Below, one piece after another: positions 27,112 through 39,182 of a stretch of DNA of 64,000 nt. The stretch is from Nannochloropsis salina CCMP1776 (Eukaryota; Sar; Eustigmatophyceae; Eustigmatales; Monodopsidaceae), in contig SDOX01000016.1 in NCBI GenBank assembly GCA_004565275.1, forward strand, positions 70,422 to 134,421. The letters run 5' to 3'. A model generated the notes under the pieces. The model was given only the letters and a program-made list of their open reading frames with translations. It was not told the DNA's origin and searched no databases. The stretch's first letter is position 1. The number at the start of each line of letters is the position of its first letter. Both the position numbers and the translations under genes were made by a program.

Positions 27112-28225
27112 GATGATGGCGTCCAGACGGGCCAAGACCCCTCATAATTCCGCCCACAGGTTACCTTCCCTCCCTCCCTCCCTCCCTCCCTCCCTCCTTC
27201 CTCCCTGGGTCAGGAAAATTCCCGGCTTCCTCCGAAAACAAGCACAGGCCTTCCTACGGCACCAATGGGAAGGGGGAGGGAGGGAAAGAAGAGGGAAGGA
27301 AGCAGAGGGTCGTACAGTCAGTCGAGGCGGGGGACTTGGCCCTGGAAGTGTAGGGAAAGGCGATTCCGGAGGGAAGGGGAGGGGGTGGGAGGGCTTGGGA
27401 GGGGGGTGGGGGATTATGTATATGACCGTACTCATCGGACCATGTGGGTTGAATGGAAACGGGAAGGAGGGAGGGTGGAGGAGGAGAGGGGAGCGGCTGT
27501 ATAGACAAGGAAGGAAGACAGTGTGAAGGCGACGGCTGGGAGCTATAGGTCGAAAGGGAGAGGGGATAAGAGGGAGGGATCCATTTGATCGAAAGGAGTT
27601 GTATCTGATATGAGGAGGTCCGAGACCCGCTAGTTTGGATTCGTCGCCAGGATGCAGCCACCTTGGTGTGCATGCGGGCTTCTGTCGGACGCGTGCATCT
27701 TCGTCGTCTTCCTGGCCGTCTATGACCGCTTAGGCCAGGCTCTATCTCGAGGGATGGAGAATCTTCCCCTTCCCTTAACACACGACCCACAGCGAACGAC
27801 CTGGGGCACGAGAAAATGTAGCGGCGGTGCCCCGTTGAGGGGGGCACCACAGCATCGTCCTCCTTGCGTGCGGCGGCCGCGTGGCATGGGGCGTACGGGA
27901 TCGAAACGCCGATACACAGGCTGGCATGTTCCTTTGGGCGGGCGTCCTTTTGTCGATAGGCGTCCGGAGCCCCTTAGCGTGGGGAAGCAATAGAATTTAA
28001 ACACAAAGAAAAGACCGCACGTGCGTTGCAGGATCCTGGAGTGCTTCTTCAGTCGATCTTACTTTACGCACACGAAGGCATGTGTCGAGTGCTTGCCCTT
28101 CCTCTCTGCCCTATTAACGATGTCGTCCGACCCGGCCCCTGCAAGTCTTGCGAGGCCCACCCACATGTCACAGGAAGGACGGCCAATCAATTAAAAAAAG
28201 GGAGGACAATGGCACCGAACTAAGT
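27112..28225. other. Region between the truncated transporter and the CBM6 gene
   Basis: Contains a (CCCT)n tract (27170-27200) and then a long G/A-rich stretch (27265-27540). Beyond it is GC-rich unique sequence with a perfect 8-bp-stem hairpin at 27826-27848 (GGTGCCCC, 7-base loop, GGGGCACC). Frames here are open by composition only. Remnants of the missing transporter half were looked for in all frames and not found. Confidence 0.5.
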
Positions 28226-29599
28226 CTACCCTCTCCGCACGAAATCCAACCAGAGCAGGTTGCCAAATTGACTCCCCTCCTTGTAGTTGTCGATCCCCGT
28301 GACATTGACGGTGAGGAGAGCCGGGCCGCGACGCAAGGCGGGGAGGACGGCGATGTCTTGAAAGAGGGACCATCGATGGTACCCATCCGTGGGGGGAATG
28401 GCAGCTGTGACGGACTGCATCCAAAAGATGGCGAGAGGGAGGGAAAATCCAGGGGGAGAACAAGATGGGTGAGAAAACAGCAGAAGGATCTGAACGAGCA
28501 ATTACGCCGAGAATCCGAGAATCTACCGCCCTTGGCCCTTCTCCACCTCTCCCTCCTGTCCTGACACCGACCGCCTCGGTTCCGTGGCTAGCATAGTCGT
28601 CCACAGTCAAGAGCAAAGTGCCGCCGCTGTTACTGGTCCCGAAGAGGGAGACCGTGTAGTCCCCAGGCTCCTGGACGAGGAGGGAGAAACGCACCCAGTT
28701 ACCTGATCGGAGATGATGGGAGAGGATTGGCGCATGGAGTACGGAAGGGGTAAGGACGACGCGCGGGCGAAGGGAGGATCGAGCACGGGAGAAAGGTGTG
28801 GGCAGGGGGGGGGTTCCGAGGAGAGGAAACAATGGAGCGGGAGGGAAGTAGCGAGGAAGAAAAAGAGGGGAAGTTTACCTAGAGCATTCCATCCCCAGTA
28901 CATCTGATCGATGGGCACCTGGCTGTTGTTCCCTGCGAAGCGATCGCCGGGCCAACCCCCATTCGGAGGTTTGGTGTAGGAGGTAGAGGCGCCTTCGTCC
29001 TGTGTGGAGAGGAGGGTGACAAAAGAGGTAGAAGCATGGGTTTCTATTGGTGCCACGACTTTAATTTTTCTAAGGGCGAGAAAATTGAGATTGAATGACA
29101 CGTCTGGCGGGATTGAAATAGGTGAGAAAGGCACCTCTCAGAGGGTCCAAGGGATCCCTGCATGGACCTTTCTTGGTGTCCTGCCATGCCGGATTTTCCT
29201 CGAATCTTCTTATTTCATTATGTTCCAACGCGTGCCTACCTTTCGAAAGACATTTTTGTACACCGCGTCTACGCCCGTGCATGGGTTTAGCTCGCAGGAA
29301 CCATGATTTACATCATCGTAAGAGTGGTAGGCGACGTTTCGTCCTCCTCTATCAAACCAAGCCATCCAGACCTTGCCTGGGATATTCTGTCGAATGAAGA
29401 GAGCGTGGACCGAGCCACGAGAAAGCCATGTCTAGGATTACCCACCACATGTGCTGTGTGGACGGCTCATTACGCTTACCTGAGGGCCCTGAATTTTCTC
29501 GTCTGCGAAAGGGGAAGTCCCATACAAGCTCTGTATGCCGACCCCTATTTGACACGAGGCCATGACGAGCATTATAATGTTCCTCGTTCTGCCTCTCAT
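28226..29599 (-). CDS. Small secreted CBM6-like carbohydrate-binding protein, about 236 aa
   Basis: Five in-phase exons: 29480-29599, 29240-29386, 28879-28999, 28572-28702 and 28226-28414 (stop TAG 28228-28226). The start ATG (29599) gives a short basic N-terminus and hydrophobic core (MRGRTRNIIMLVMASCQIGV) that fits a signal peptide. The rest is essentially one beta-sandwich module. DRGGRNVAYHSYDDVNHGS matches the 'FDxGGxGVAYHD' opening of CBM6-type domains; NWVRFSLLVQEPGDYTVSLF and SGGTLLLTVDD match the core strands; and LTVNVTGIDNYKEGSQFGNL then LLWLDFVRRG matches the closing strands with the ligand-side Trp/Phe. CBM6 modules bind beta-glucans and related polymers. No catalytic domain is attached, so it is probably a wall- or storage-glucan-binding or lectin-like protein. 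Family similarity is judged from motifs only. Confidence 0.7.
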
Positions 29600-30610
29600 T
29601 TTGCAGCCACGGGGGTTGAACCTTTAACATATGAATGTATCGCAGCACAACCTTCAAGTCTCGACAATATTTGTAGAGCATCTAACCTCGCGCCTATTTT
29701 CCCCGTCTCCTCTTTCATTCACTACTCGAGTGCTTTTCAAATTTCCAGGCACAAATTATGACAGATCAAGTGTCTTCATGAGGGAAGAAAATGTGCCTGG
29801 CACAAGGATTGTGAACGCGGTAAAGTGTGGCTTGGTCTGACAAGAAGTCTCGGTATTTCCTCGGCCCATACGTTCGTGTTGATCTTTCTTTTTCTTAATT
29901 TCCAAAAACTGTCAATCGCGTAGTGCGCCCTTCCGAGGGGGGTCCATCAAATCATATTACATTCCTTGAGCATTATACGGAGTAGGATAAAAATCTTAGG
30001 CGTGAAGGGGATGGTGTTGAGTACTACTATAACCGCATGAACAACCTCCCCACTCTGTGCGAGCAAAATAAGAGCGCAACAGTTGACCAAAATATCGTTT
30101 CCAGTGAATCCGTCCAATCTTATGTTTTGATCACGCATTCCTCTACATTCCCCAAACCTGCGAGAGTCTGCCAATCTCCGCCTTCCTTCCGTCAGCCTAT
30201 GCTTGTCCCGTGACATCGGGTCTCCCTCACCCTATTGGCCGCCCCTCTACCATGACGCAGTCCCATCCCTATGTAGACCCCATCAACACCTGTTCAACAT
30301 CACAACCCGCCTACGATCAAGAAAATACACAGGTATTTCTCCTCGTATTTTTTCCAACCCCCTATCTGTAATCTCCACTTCTCTTCGACGCTCCTACCTC
30401 CAAACCTGGGAACTGCACGCGTGCCAATGCCCGCGTTGCATAAAGCTTGTCCATTCGGAGACACGTCTTTTCGGCTTCGGCCTACTGCCCACCCCAGACA
30501 AGTACACGAGCAGCCATTGTTCCTGATAGAAGCACAGGCAGGTCGCTTCTGACCGCACCTCCACCCCTTTATCCTAAAACCTGACCCCATCCCCCTTCCT
30601 TCTGGAAAGC
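29600..30610. other. Intergenic region upstream of the CBM6 gene
   Basis: About 1 kb between two minus-strand genes, holding the CBM6-gene promoter and the 3' UTR of the beta-helix gene. Short open frames on both strands lack splice sites and motifs. No repeats were seen. Confidence 0.55.
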
Positions 30611-33600
30611 TCAGGGTTCGGCGTTCTTCTCCTCTTCCATGTCCGTGGATGGAGGTAAGTCCACGACTACGGCAGTGGGGGACAAGGGAACATCCACCAC
30701 CGCGGCAACCTCCACGCTGAGAGGAGCTTCGTCCACAGCCATCGCCTCGGTCGCCGCTTCTCCTTCCTCATCAATCTTTTCGGTGCTGCTTTCCCCCAGC
30801 ACGTCCTTATCTTTCCTCTTGCTCTTCTTCTTCTTCTTCTTGCCTGCTTCGCTCTCGTCCATTCCTCCTTCCGCTCCCTCTCCTCCCTCCTTCGTACCTT
30901 TTCTCTCCTTCCTCTCTTTCTTTTCCTTCCGCTTCCGCGCCTCCCCTTCCTCCCCCTCCTCCTCCTTCTTCTCCCTCCGCTTCTTCCTCCTCGCTTCCTC
31001 ATCCTTCTTCTCTTCCTCCTCCACCTTGCTTCCCCCCCTCTGGAAAAATCCGAAAAAGCCCTGCATCTCCTTCCTCACCGACTCCGCCACCGCCTGGCGG
31101 GTCAACCGTTTCCTCCCCCGGTGGGAACCCGGCGTCCTCGGTGTTTTCATGCTCCGCTGGGAACCCGACGTCTTCGGTGATTTCACGCTCCGGGGTGTGC
31201 GGGCGGTAGCGCTCAGCTTTCGCTCCCCCCCCTGCGTCCTGGGCGTCGCGCCGATCGTGATGGCCACGCCCGAGTCCACCTGCCCTGTAACTGCCGTCTT
31301 CCGCGGCGGTTTCTCCACCTCTCCAGCCGTCCATCCTTCCTCCCCCTCCCTCGCCCCTCCTTCCCTCCCCATCAGACGGGCAAGGACACGTTGGGCTGGG
31401 GAAAGGAATGCACTCATCCAGCCGCCTTCTTTCGGGCTCTGCGCGTTCGTGGCCCGGAAGGAGGAGGGAGTGAAAGGGGAGGAGGTTTCGAAGGTGAGAA
31501 AAGAGTGGAGGAAGCCGCGCCACCCCTCTTGGGTGAAGATGTGGTCGTTGGGGTGACCCTTGTCGATAGAGGGGTCCGACAGGAGCTCATCGCGGAGGGC
31601 GAGGACCTCGGAGGCATCCTGGAGGGGAGGGAGGGAGGGGGGGAGGGAGGGAGGGAGGGAGGGAGGAAGAGAGGGAGGGTGAACACGGTGGAAGCAGTGC
31701 AAGGTCAAAGGCCAGGGCACAACAAGTCAGACGGCGGGCCGCAGACTTCGGGCAAGGAAAAGGCACATGAAGACAGGCAGGGAATAAAGCGTCCGATACA
31801 CAGAGGGGAAGAGACCTGCAATGCACACACAACAGGATTTTCCACACTGGTGGGTAGTGCATGGAGGAAACAACGCACCGGCTCCTGATTGACGTTTCGG
31901 ATGCCCAACGCCAGGTTCCGAAAGACGAAAGCGAGGACGAAAATGTTGAGGACCACGAACATCCAGCCGCAGACCTCCACCATGTCCTCGCTCTTGCACC
32001 CTATGGCCGCCGCCACCAGCCAAAAAGTCACCACGCCGACCTGAGCGATAAGAGGGAGGGAGGGAGGGAGGGAGGGAGGGAGGAAAAAGAAGGGCGATGT
32101 GGGTCAGAGAGACGCGAAGAAGCGGGTTCATGCGGCGTGTGCATCGTCTGTTCAGAGGCACCGACAAGCCAAGCCGCAGATACAAGACGACGACAAAAAC
32201 TCTGGGAAACAAAGAAAAATCACAGGTGGCAAGAGCTGCACTCGGGGGCGTCTGGCCCATGCTCCTTCCCTCCATTCCCTCCGGCCCTTTTGCTTCTCTT
32301 CGTGTACTACCGAGACAGACCCCCACATACCTTCGATTCCTCCGCGCGATAATGCAAATTCGGGTGCTCGAGGTCGCCCTGGTCCTCGAATTTGATGAAA
32401 GGACTGTTCCCCCGGTAGTAGAAGTAGTACAAGCCCGTGGCGGCCAGCATGACCATCGCCTGGACGAAGCCGCTGCGGAAGGCTAAGAGGGGAAGAAGGA
32501 GTGCGGCCCGGAAGCCCAACAGCACCAGATCGTAGAAGAGCCTGACCAAGGGAAAGTGTAGCAGGGTCAGGTGAGAGAGGTGGGAGGCGGGATCATCACA
32601 TGAGACCTGCCTCTCTTCTGACGGGCCAATGGGAACTACTTCACGACTCGCTCCCACCCTCCCGCCCCCCCTCCCACCCGCCCGCCCGCCCGTGCTCCTG
32701 TCCTACCTGTCCTCCAGGTAACTTTCATAAAGCGCTTTGTACATCTCCCGCGTCGCGGGGTGAAAGAGTCGATTCTGCTGATTCAGGGTGACGACGATGT
32801 AGCGGAGTACCAGGGGAAAGACGAGGCCGACCACCACGATGGCAATCACGCTCAGACCCCGCAATACGAATTGACCGGCAGTGCCTCCACATTGCATGCT
32901 CGGTTCCCACACTAGGGCTGGCCCGTGCGCTGTGTCGTAGCAATGGAATGCCTTGGCCGCCTGGTACAAGATCGGTGCGTAGGCGAGCTCCGCAAAGAGG
33001 AGGGTGAATTGGCCGACCCGGCGTTCGTGCTTGAGCCATTCTAATGCGTCCTCCATGAGGTTTTGACGCAGGGCATGCATGCGGCGCTTGTACAGCACGT
33101 CTTGCGCCTTGACCAGGCCCAGGAAGATAAGGATGGGGAAGAGAAGATTGCAGACGTGGATACCAGGGAAAGAATGCTTGGAGAGGGAGCCGAGGGTGCT
33201 CAGGTCGAACCAGAGGGCCACGGGTTTGAGCACCCCTAGGAAGAAGGGCACGGCCCGGCCGAAGGCGTTGCGGATGAGCCCGATCATGACCAAGAGCTGG
33301 AGCAAGGACCAGACGATCTTGACCCGGGTGAACTGGTTGGCATCCAGGACGGGCCCGCGCAGCAAGTACCAGACGAAGGCACCGAGCGTGAAGATGCCAA
33401 TGACCACGACAATCGCCATGGCGGCAACGGGCTGACATTGTCCGTCGATTTTCACCCAACCGCCTTTGCACCCCATGCACTGTTCGCCCCGGTAGCCCGC
33501 CTTGCAATCCCGGGCCCCGTCGCAGGCCCACCCATTGGGGCACTCGTAGCAGCTCATGGCCGTGGCCGTCACGTCGCATTCCTGCTCGCACACCAAGGAA

Positions 33601-36600
33601 CCCGCGCTCGCATAATCGCCGTATTGGCCATTGGGGCAGGTGAAACAGTCCTGCGTGACGTGCCCCCCCACTTTTGGTTTGTTGTACACCCGGCCAATGT
33701 GCGCGCAGAAGACTTCAGCCAACCCCCCGTGATTGTACAGATCCGGACCCTTTCGCGCCGAGTTGCTGCCAAAGACGCAGCCTCGGAACTTGGACTCTGT
33801 GTTGTAGGAGAAAATACCGCCCCCGTCCCTTGCCTCGGCGACATTGCTGTCGAAGGTGCTCCCCGTAGCGGTCATGTTTGAGGACTCTAGCCAGAAGCCT
33901 CCCGCGTTGTTGGCACCCACGTTGCCCCGAATCACGCATTCTTCCACTTTCAAGCTGGAGTTCTGACAGTTCAGTGCACCACCGTCATATTTGGCTTGGT
34001 TATTACTGAAGGTAGAGCCGTCACATTTGAATGTGGACATTTTGAATTCCAACGCCCCGCCCCAAGAGGCCCGGTTCTTTTCCATTATACAATTCAGGGT
34101 GCGAAACTCCGACACGAACGTCTCAATCGCCGCCCCAAAGCGCGCAAAGTTCCCTTCGAATCGCGTCCCCACAAAAGTGGCGTTGGACGATTCCATGTGT
34201 ACGGCTCCACCGAACTCCGTCGCATTGTTGTTCAGGAATGCGCCGTGCAACGTCGTCACATTCTCGGCCAGGCTCATTTCAATCGCACCGCCTGCCTCTG
34301 AGGCGATGTTTTCCAGGAAAAAGCTTTCCACGAATTGGATGCGTCGAGGAGTAAATCGGGGCACTTCCAAATCCTCTTCCGTGATCTCATTTTGGATCAA
34401 GACGGCACCGCCCTTTTGGGCGCGATTGCGGAGGAAGGTGGTGTTCCAGGCCACAAATTCCGAGTTTTGAATCCAGAGGGCCCCCCCTAGGCTAACAGCC
34501 TCATTGAACCGGAAGGTGCTCGAGTTGAGACTGGTGGTGGTGTTGATGACGTGGACTACAGGGCCGGCCTCGCTGGTGTGGTTCGTGAAAACACCAAGGT
34601 ACGTGTCCAAAAAGCCGCCCTCCCCGAAAATCGCCGCTCCCCCACCTTCGGCTATGACTGTGTTGTTGATGGCGAAGACGTTCTCCAGATAGGCATGCGC
34701 GTCATTGATCCGAACGGCGGCGCCATTTCCTGTTCCAATGTTGCCTCGCAGCAGAGAATCCCTCAAATGAGCATAGCCATCCTCCTCCACATTCACCACC
34801 CCACCCATAAAAGCCGTGTTGTTCTGAAAGGTCGATTCAAATTCGTAGAGTTCCGCTTCCAAGAGGGAAACCACGCCGCCGGCTGCCTCGGCCTTATTAA
34901 ATTCAAAAGTGCATTGGTAAGTGTTGTATTGGCTTTGATAGCCGCTCAGACAACCCCCCACGTTCTTGGCCCAGTTTCTACGGAATGTGCAGGCCTTTAT
35001 GGTGGTGTTGCTCAGGTAGGCGTCAAAGACTGCCCCTGTATTTTTACAGCTGTTCTTTCGAAAGTCGATTCCGGAGAAGGACACATTGGAGCCGATCAAT
35101 TTCACGCACCCTCCCGACGAGGCCGTGTTCAGTTCCATGATGTTGTCATACACGTCTCCCATACTTTCTACCAGTTCCATCGCCCCTCCATCCGACCAGG
35201 CGGTGCCGCCACCAAAATGCGACCCGGAAATGTTCACGATCGACTGGTATGTCTTCAGGCTTGCGCCCGATGAGGCAGAGTTGTTGAGAAAATTGCTGCC
35301 AGCGATGGTCAAATTGGAGTAGGTAGTGTAGATGGCCCCTCCATTGGACCAATCCGTGTTGTTGAAGAACAGGCTTTGTTTGATATCCAAATTCCCGCCG
35401 TCCACCCTAAACACCCCCCCGTCCGAGTCGAAGGTGTTGTTGACAAAGGCGCAGTTCAGGACGCTGATGTCCGCGCCACGATCGCCGTAGACGGCCCGAC
35501 GGGGATTGTTCTTGAACGTCACCGCGTCCAGGGTCAGGGTCGTGTTCTCAGGCACCACCAGCACGGCCGAAGTGCCCCCGCCAAACGTACTCGATTCCCG
35601 GTGGTAGATCACCGCTTTTTTCTGCGCCGTGGTTCCTACGCTGGTCAAGGTAATGTGGGAGTACATGGGCACCATGACCGGGCCTTTCTTCAATTTGTGC
35701 ACCTCCATGGTGGGGAGGTAAATCGTCCCCTGACGGTTCCCCACAAAGACAAAAGCGGCCCGGAGGTTGCAGGATGGGGAGTCGCGGGAGCAGACCGCAC
35801 CGTCTTCGTCCTCGTAGGCATTGACCGTGACCTTCACCGCGGGAACTTCCTTCCAATGCGCGGCCGCCGTTGGGTCGTAGCTCGGGCGTTTCTTGGTCGG
35901 CGTCCGTTTTTTCGGTTTCTTGTTGGTTTTCACCACGCGGACATCATCGTCCTCCGCGTCGTCGTCCGTAGCCTCATCGATGATATCCGGGACTTTAGGC
36001 GCCTTGGGTTTTCCCTTGGGCACACCGGGCGCCACGTCCCCATCCCCCACGTCGTCGTCCAGGACAGCATCTGGCGCATCCTCCTCCTCGTCTCCAGCAG
36101 CATCTGCTTCCTCATCAAGGCCGTCTCCCTCGTCATCCGCTGGCCCGTCCGCCACGTCATCGTCCTCGACAACTTTGGGCGCTTTTTTCGGCTTTTTCCC
36201 CACAGCGGGAGCAACATCCCCGTCGTCTTCGTCATCCGGGCCAGCAGCAATTGCGTCCTCACCGTCCCCCGCCTCCACCACGGGAGCCGCTTTTGGTTTT
36301 TTCACCGGGGCAACCGGGGCTGCCACTTCCTCCTCCTCCTCAGGGGCAGCACCCTCCTCTTCCTCCGCCGCGACAGCTGGTGGCAGCAGGTCGTCTTCCA
36401 CCCCGTCGTCGACAGCGGGCGCATCGGCAACCCCTCCGGGGGCAGGAGGAGCTTCGTCATCGGGAGGCTCCGGCGCCACCGCCCCTCCGTCTGCGTCATC
36501 CTCTGCCGGACCTGGAGGGGCCGGAGGGCCAACAGCATCCTCTTCAGGAGGCTCGTCATCGATTGGAGCGTCGCCACCTCCTTGTTCGGCTGCTGGTTCC

Positions 36601-37031
36601 ACTGCTTGTTTGGCACGTGGGAAGAACCTACAATTGTGTGACCGAAAAAGATGAAATTATGAAAAAAAAGTCCTCGTCCAATATGTTTTTCATCCGTGGC
36701 ACTCTTCTTAATATCCAGCTCTAGTCACGTACAAGACAAAATGCTCGCATGAGCCTTTCCGTGGCATCATCTGCCTCGCTCATGTGCATGAAGGCCACAA
36801 TATCATTTGATCACCCTTTATCTCTTCCTTGCTGACGTACCGAAACCCCCCATCTGTGTCTATTTGAGCGGCTGCCCTACGCTGCACACCATCTATTTGT
36901 GCCTTTGCGGGTCGAATAAGTAAGAAACCGACGATACCCAGACCTAGTAGCAGCAAAGAACCCCAGAATCTATTTGTACGCCGGAGAGTTATACGATTCA
37001 CCCCATTCACGCTGGATTGGCGTGGAGTCAT
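30611..37031 (-). CDS. Giant membrane protein: signal peptide, acidic region, PMP-type beta-helix, about ten TM spans, Lys/Glu tail (about 1830 aa)
   Basis: Five exons keep perfect phase: 36841-37031, 32707-36627, 32331-32541, 31879-32040 and 30611-31618 (stop TGA 30613-30611). Residues 1-45 carry a basic stretch and a hydrophobic core (FWGSLLLLGLGIVGFLLI), a signal peptide or anchor. About 230 residues of Asp/Glu/Pro/Val-rich low complexity follow. The middle 700 residues are repeats with GGA[IVL] and FxxN motifs (WSNGGAIYTTYSNLTIAGSN, FLNNSASSGAS, RNRAQKGGAVL), typical of right-handed parallel beta-helices of the chlamydial polymorphic-outer-membrane-protein type. Next comes a Cys-rich knot (CPNGWACDGARDCKAGYRGE, then QCMGCKGGW). 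About ten hydrophobic spans follow, e.g. MAIVVVIGIFTLGAFVWYLL and GWMFVVLNIFVLAFVF. The C-terminal 330 residues are charged, Ser/Thr-Pro-rich then Lys/Glu-rich, and probably cytosolic. Asn-x-Ser/Thr sites in the helix fit an extracellular location. Adhesion, sensing or channel roles are all possible; none is shown. Confidence 0.85.
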
Positions 37032-37924
37032 TTGAGTCCTTAGACACGGCGTGCCCTTAAAGGGCCAATCGATGATCAGTTCTTCGCGGCTGCTTCCTCA
37101 AGGCTTCTTCTTCCCTAAGATTGCAGATGGGACCAAAATGAAGGTCGAAGGGGTCCACAGAATGATAGCTTGTCTCCGACGTCTGTGAGGGATGTGTGGC
37201 CGCCAGACGAGTGTAAATGTGGCACTCGAAAAGCTGTGCACAAATAAGTCTACGTCTGAACAGAAAGAAGTCATTTCTGGCTAAGCATAATTATTCCTTT
37301 CGTTCCTGTTCTGTCGTCCCTCTCGCTTCTGTTCTCTCAGGAGCAGTCCAGTCGACTTAGAGGATGCAAGCGAGGATGGTTGCCGTTGCCGTCGTCACGA
37401 GAAAAAGGAACCTGGATGTCGCTTGCAGAGCGTCAAAGGTATTTTTCGTAGAAATAGTAATAATAGCTACACACATGACGTGATCAATGTGATTTGCACA
37501 ATGTTCACACTATGTTTGGGCTTTCGATTGTACGTCCACGAAGTAAAAATGCCTGATCAGGGTCGCCCGCAAATTATTGCAGTGGCGTCTTCTCTTATTG
37601 ACCGGATCAGCCGTTAAGAGAGTTCAAAATTTCAAAAATTTGGGTGATAGATGATGGGCGATGAAATGCCTGAAATACCAGGCGTACATGTATTTCAACC
37701 CGCAAAGGAAGTGTATATCAGCCAGGCATAAGTCGTTTACTCTTTTAGGTACTGGCGACTTACCTTCGAAGATGTGTAATGAAGTCAAATGTTCTACTGC
37801 TATACGGCTAGAAAAGAGTACGTGTTATCTTCAAAGTGACAAATCTTACTGGTGCTAGTTTAAGACTTTTTCAAACAAAATTGACAGGAAATCTCACGGA
37901 CACTTTGGAAAGACAGTCTTTTTT
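37032..37924. other. Intergenic region upstream of the beta-helix membrane-protein gene
   Basis: About 0.9 kb between two minus-strand genes. It should hold the promoter of the large membrane-protein gene and the 3' UTR of the RING-CH-like gene. AT content is raised, and no coding support was seen. Confidence 0.55.
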
Positions 37925-39182
37925 TTATTCTTTGTCTTCCGCAACCACTGTCACAGGCAAGGCCCGCTCCAGCAATATACTTTCAGCCTCTGCCAGAGTC
38001 TCTCTCACTGCCCCCTCGGCTCTCAAAAAGTACGACCAGAGCAATTGTCCCACATATTTGTACATGACAATCTTCAGGGGTAAAGGTCCGTAGACTACGC
38101 GCGCCCACAATGAATGCTGCCTCCAGAAAAGCGACGAAGTGAGGACACGAATGACCAAAATTGAGAGGGGTTGCACGAAGAGCACCGAAGAAAACACAAA
38201 GCTTGCGAGAAGTAGGCATCGAAAGGTAAGCGCATGGTCCAAGGGCCACGAGACTAGCTGCGCGAGGACGGAGCCAAAGCGTTGGTAAGCCTGATAATCG
38301 ATTTTGGCGTGGCAAGTGCCACACTCCCGACTCGAGAGAGGATCACGGCGTCGACGTCGGTTCATGTCCGCAAACCACATCCACTTTCCCGTGCCCCGGC
38401 ACAGACAAGGGGCAACAAGTTTTGCACCCATGTCTACCTCTCCGTGAATACGACATTCGTAGGGATGGAGCGGAGACGCCTCAACAATCTCCAGAGGAGG
38501 CCTGAATATGAGGAGCATGGTACGGTGCTCGTTTGAATATGTCGTTGGGCTTGAGGCTTCTCTTTTTTTTCCATGCCAATTGAGTCGGCTCGCCAAATGC
38601 ACGGAAGAAAGTGCCGTAGCGACTACACACTTACCTGTACTTTTCCTCGTGCTTAAAGCCGAAATCGAAGGGCGTGTCCCCTACTACGGCATGTCTTTTC
38701 CCCAATGCTTCTGCCGAAAGTGCCATGTGCGCCTGATATGTCAGGACTTGGTTGGTCAGCCAGGCCGCGTCTTCCTCCCATTCCGCTGTACGGTTGCGCG
38801 GAGAGGAGGAGGCTTGAGCAGGAGTGGCGCCCGTGCTTCCCCCTCGACATGCGAGTAAGGACGGTACAGGAAAGGAGCATGAGGTAGATGGCAATAAAGA
38901 ATCAGCCCCCGAGAAGGTAAACTTTTTTCTTCGTGCCCGGGACAAGGGAGATAGTACAGTGCGGAGGGAAGCTTTGAGGAGAGGAGGAAGGGCTTTTGGA
39001 CGGTCTGGAAATCTCAGATTTGACGCAGCAAGAGGGCGACGATCTGAGATAATCTTATGTGAGATGATCGAAGAGCTTGCATGGGCGTGAATGACGCAGG
39101 AAAAAAGCAGAATGGCAGGGCCCCAGGGAAGTAGAGGGGAGGAGGTTGCCTGTACTGCTTGCTGGTTTCTGCTTTTGACCAT
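37925..39182 (-). CDS. Membrane protein with a degenerate RING-CH (MARCH-like) zinc finger
   Basis: Two exons: 38635-39182 and 37925-38501 (stop TAA 37927-37925), joined in phase 2; about 374 aa. The first exon encodes a hydrophobic N-terminal segment (PWGPAILLFSCVIHAHA), a basic Ser/Ala-rich stretch and a helical region. The second encodes a RING-CH-like motif: ECRIHGEVDMGAKLVAPCLC, then RGTGKWMWFADMN, then ECGTCHAKIDY. It is followed by two or three spans (RCLLLASFVFSSVLFVQPLS, PLPLKIVMYKYVGQLLW). RING-CH proteins are membrane ubiquitin ligases with C4HC3 ligands. Here the second Cys is His (CRIH), and the central His and Cys (usually KWVH…C) are replaced (KWMW…), so at best half the zinc sites remain. 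Ubiquitin-ligase activity is doubtful. The start at 39182 was chosen because it opens the hydrophobic segment; a later Met is possible. Confidence 0.6.

Noticed and set aside
27652-27993. 114-codon plus-strand open frame after the truncated transporter
   Set aside because: Basic, Arg/Gly/Pro-rich translation driven by GC content, with no membrane spans. It does not supply the missing transporter half.
29608-29640. GGGGTTGAACC resembling a tRNA T-arm
   Set aside because: No matching acceptor, D or anticodon stems around it, and it lies at the CBM6 gene start. No tRNA was found in the window.
29947-30216. 89-codon minus-strand frame between the CBM6 and beta-helix genes
   Set aside because: Single short frame without motif, splice sites or family. 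It is expected by chance in 1 kb.
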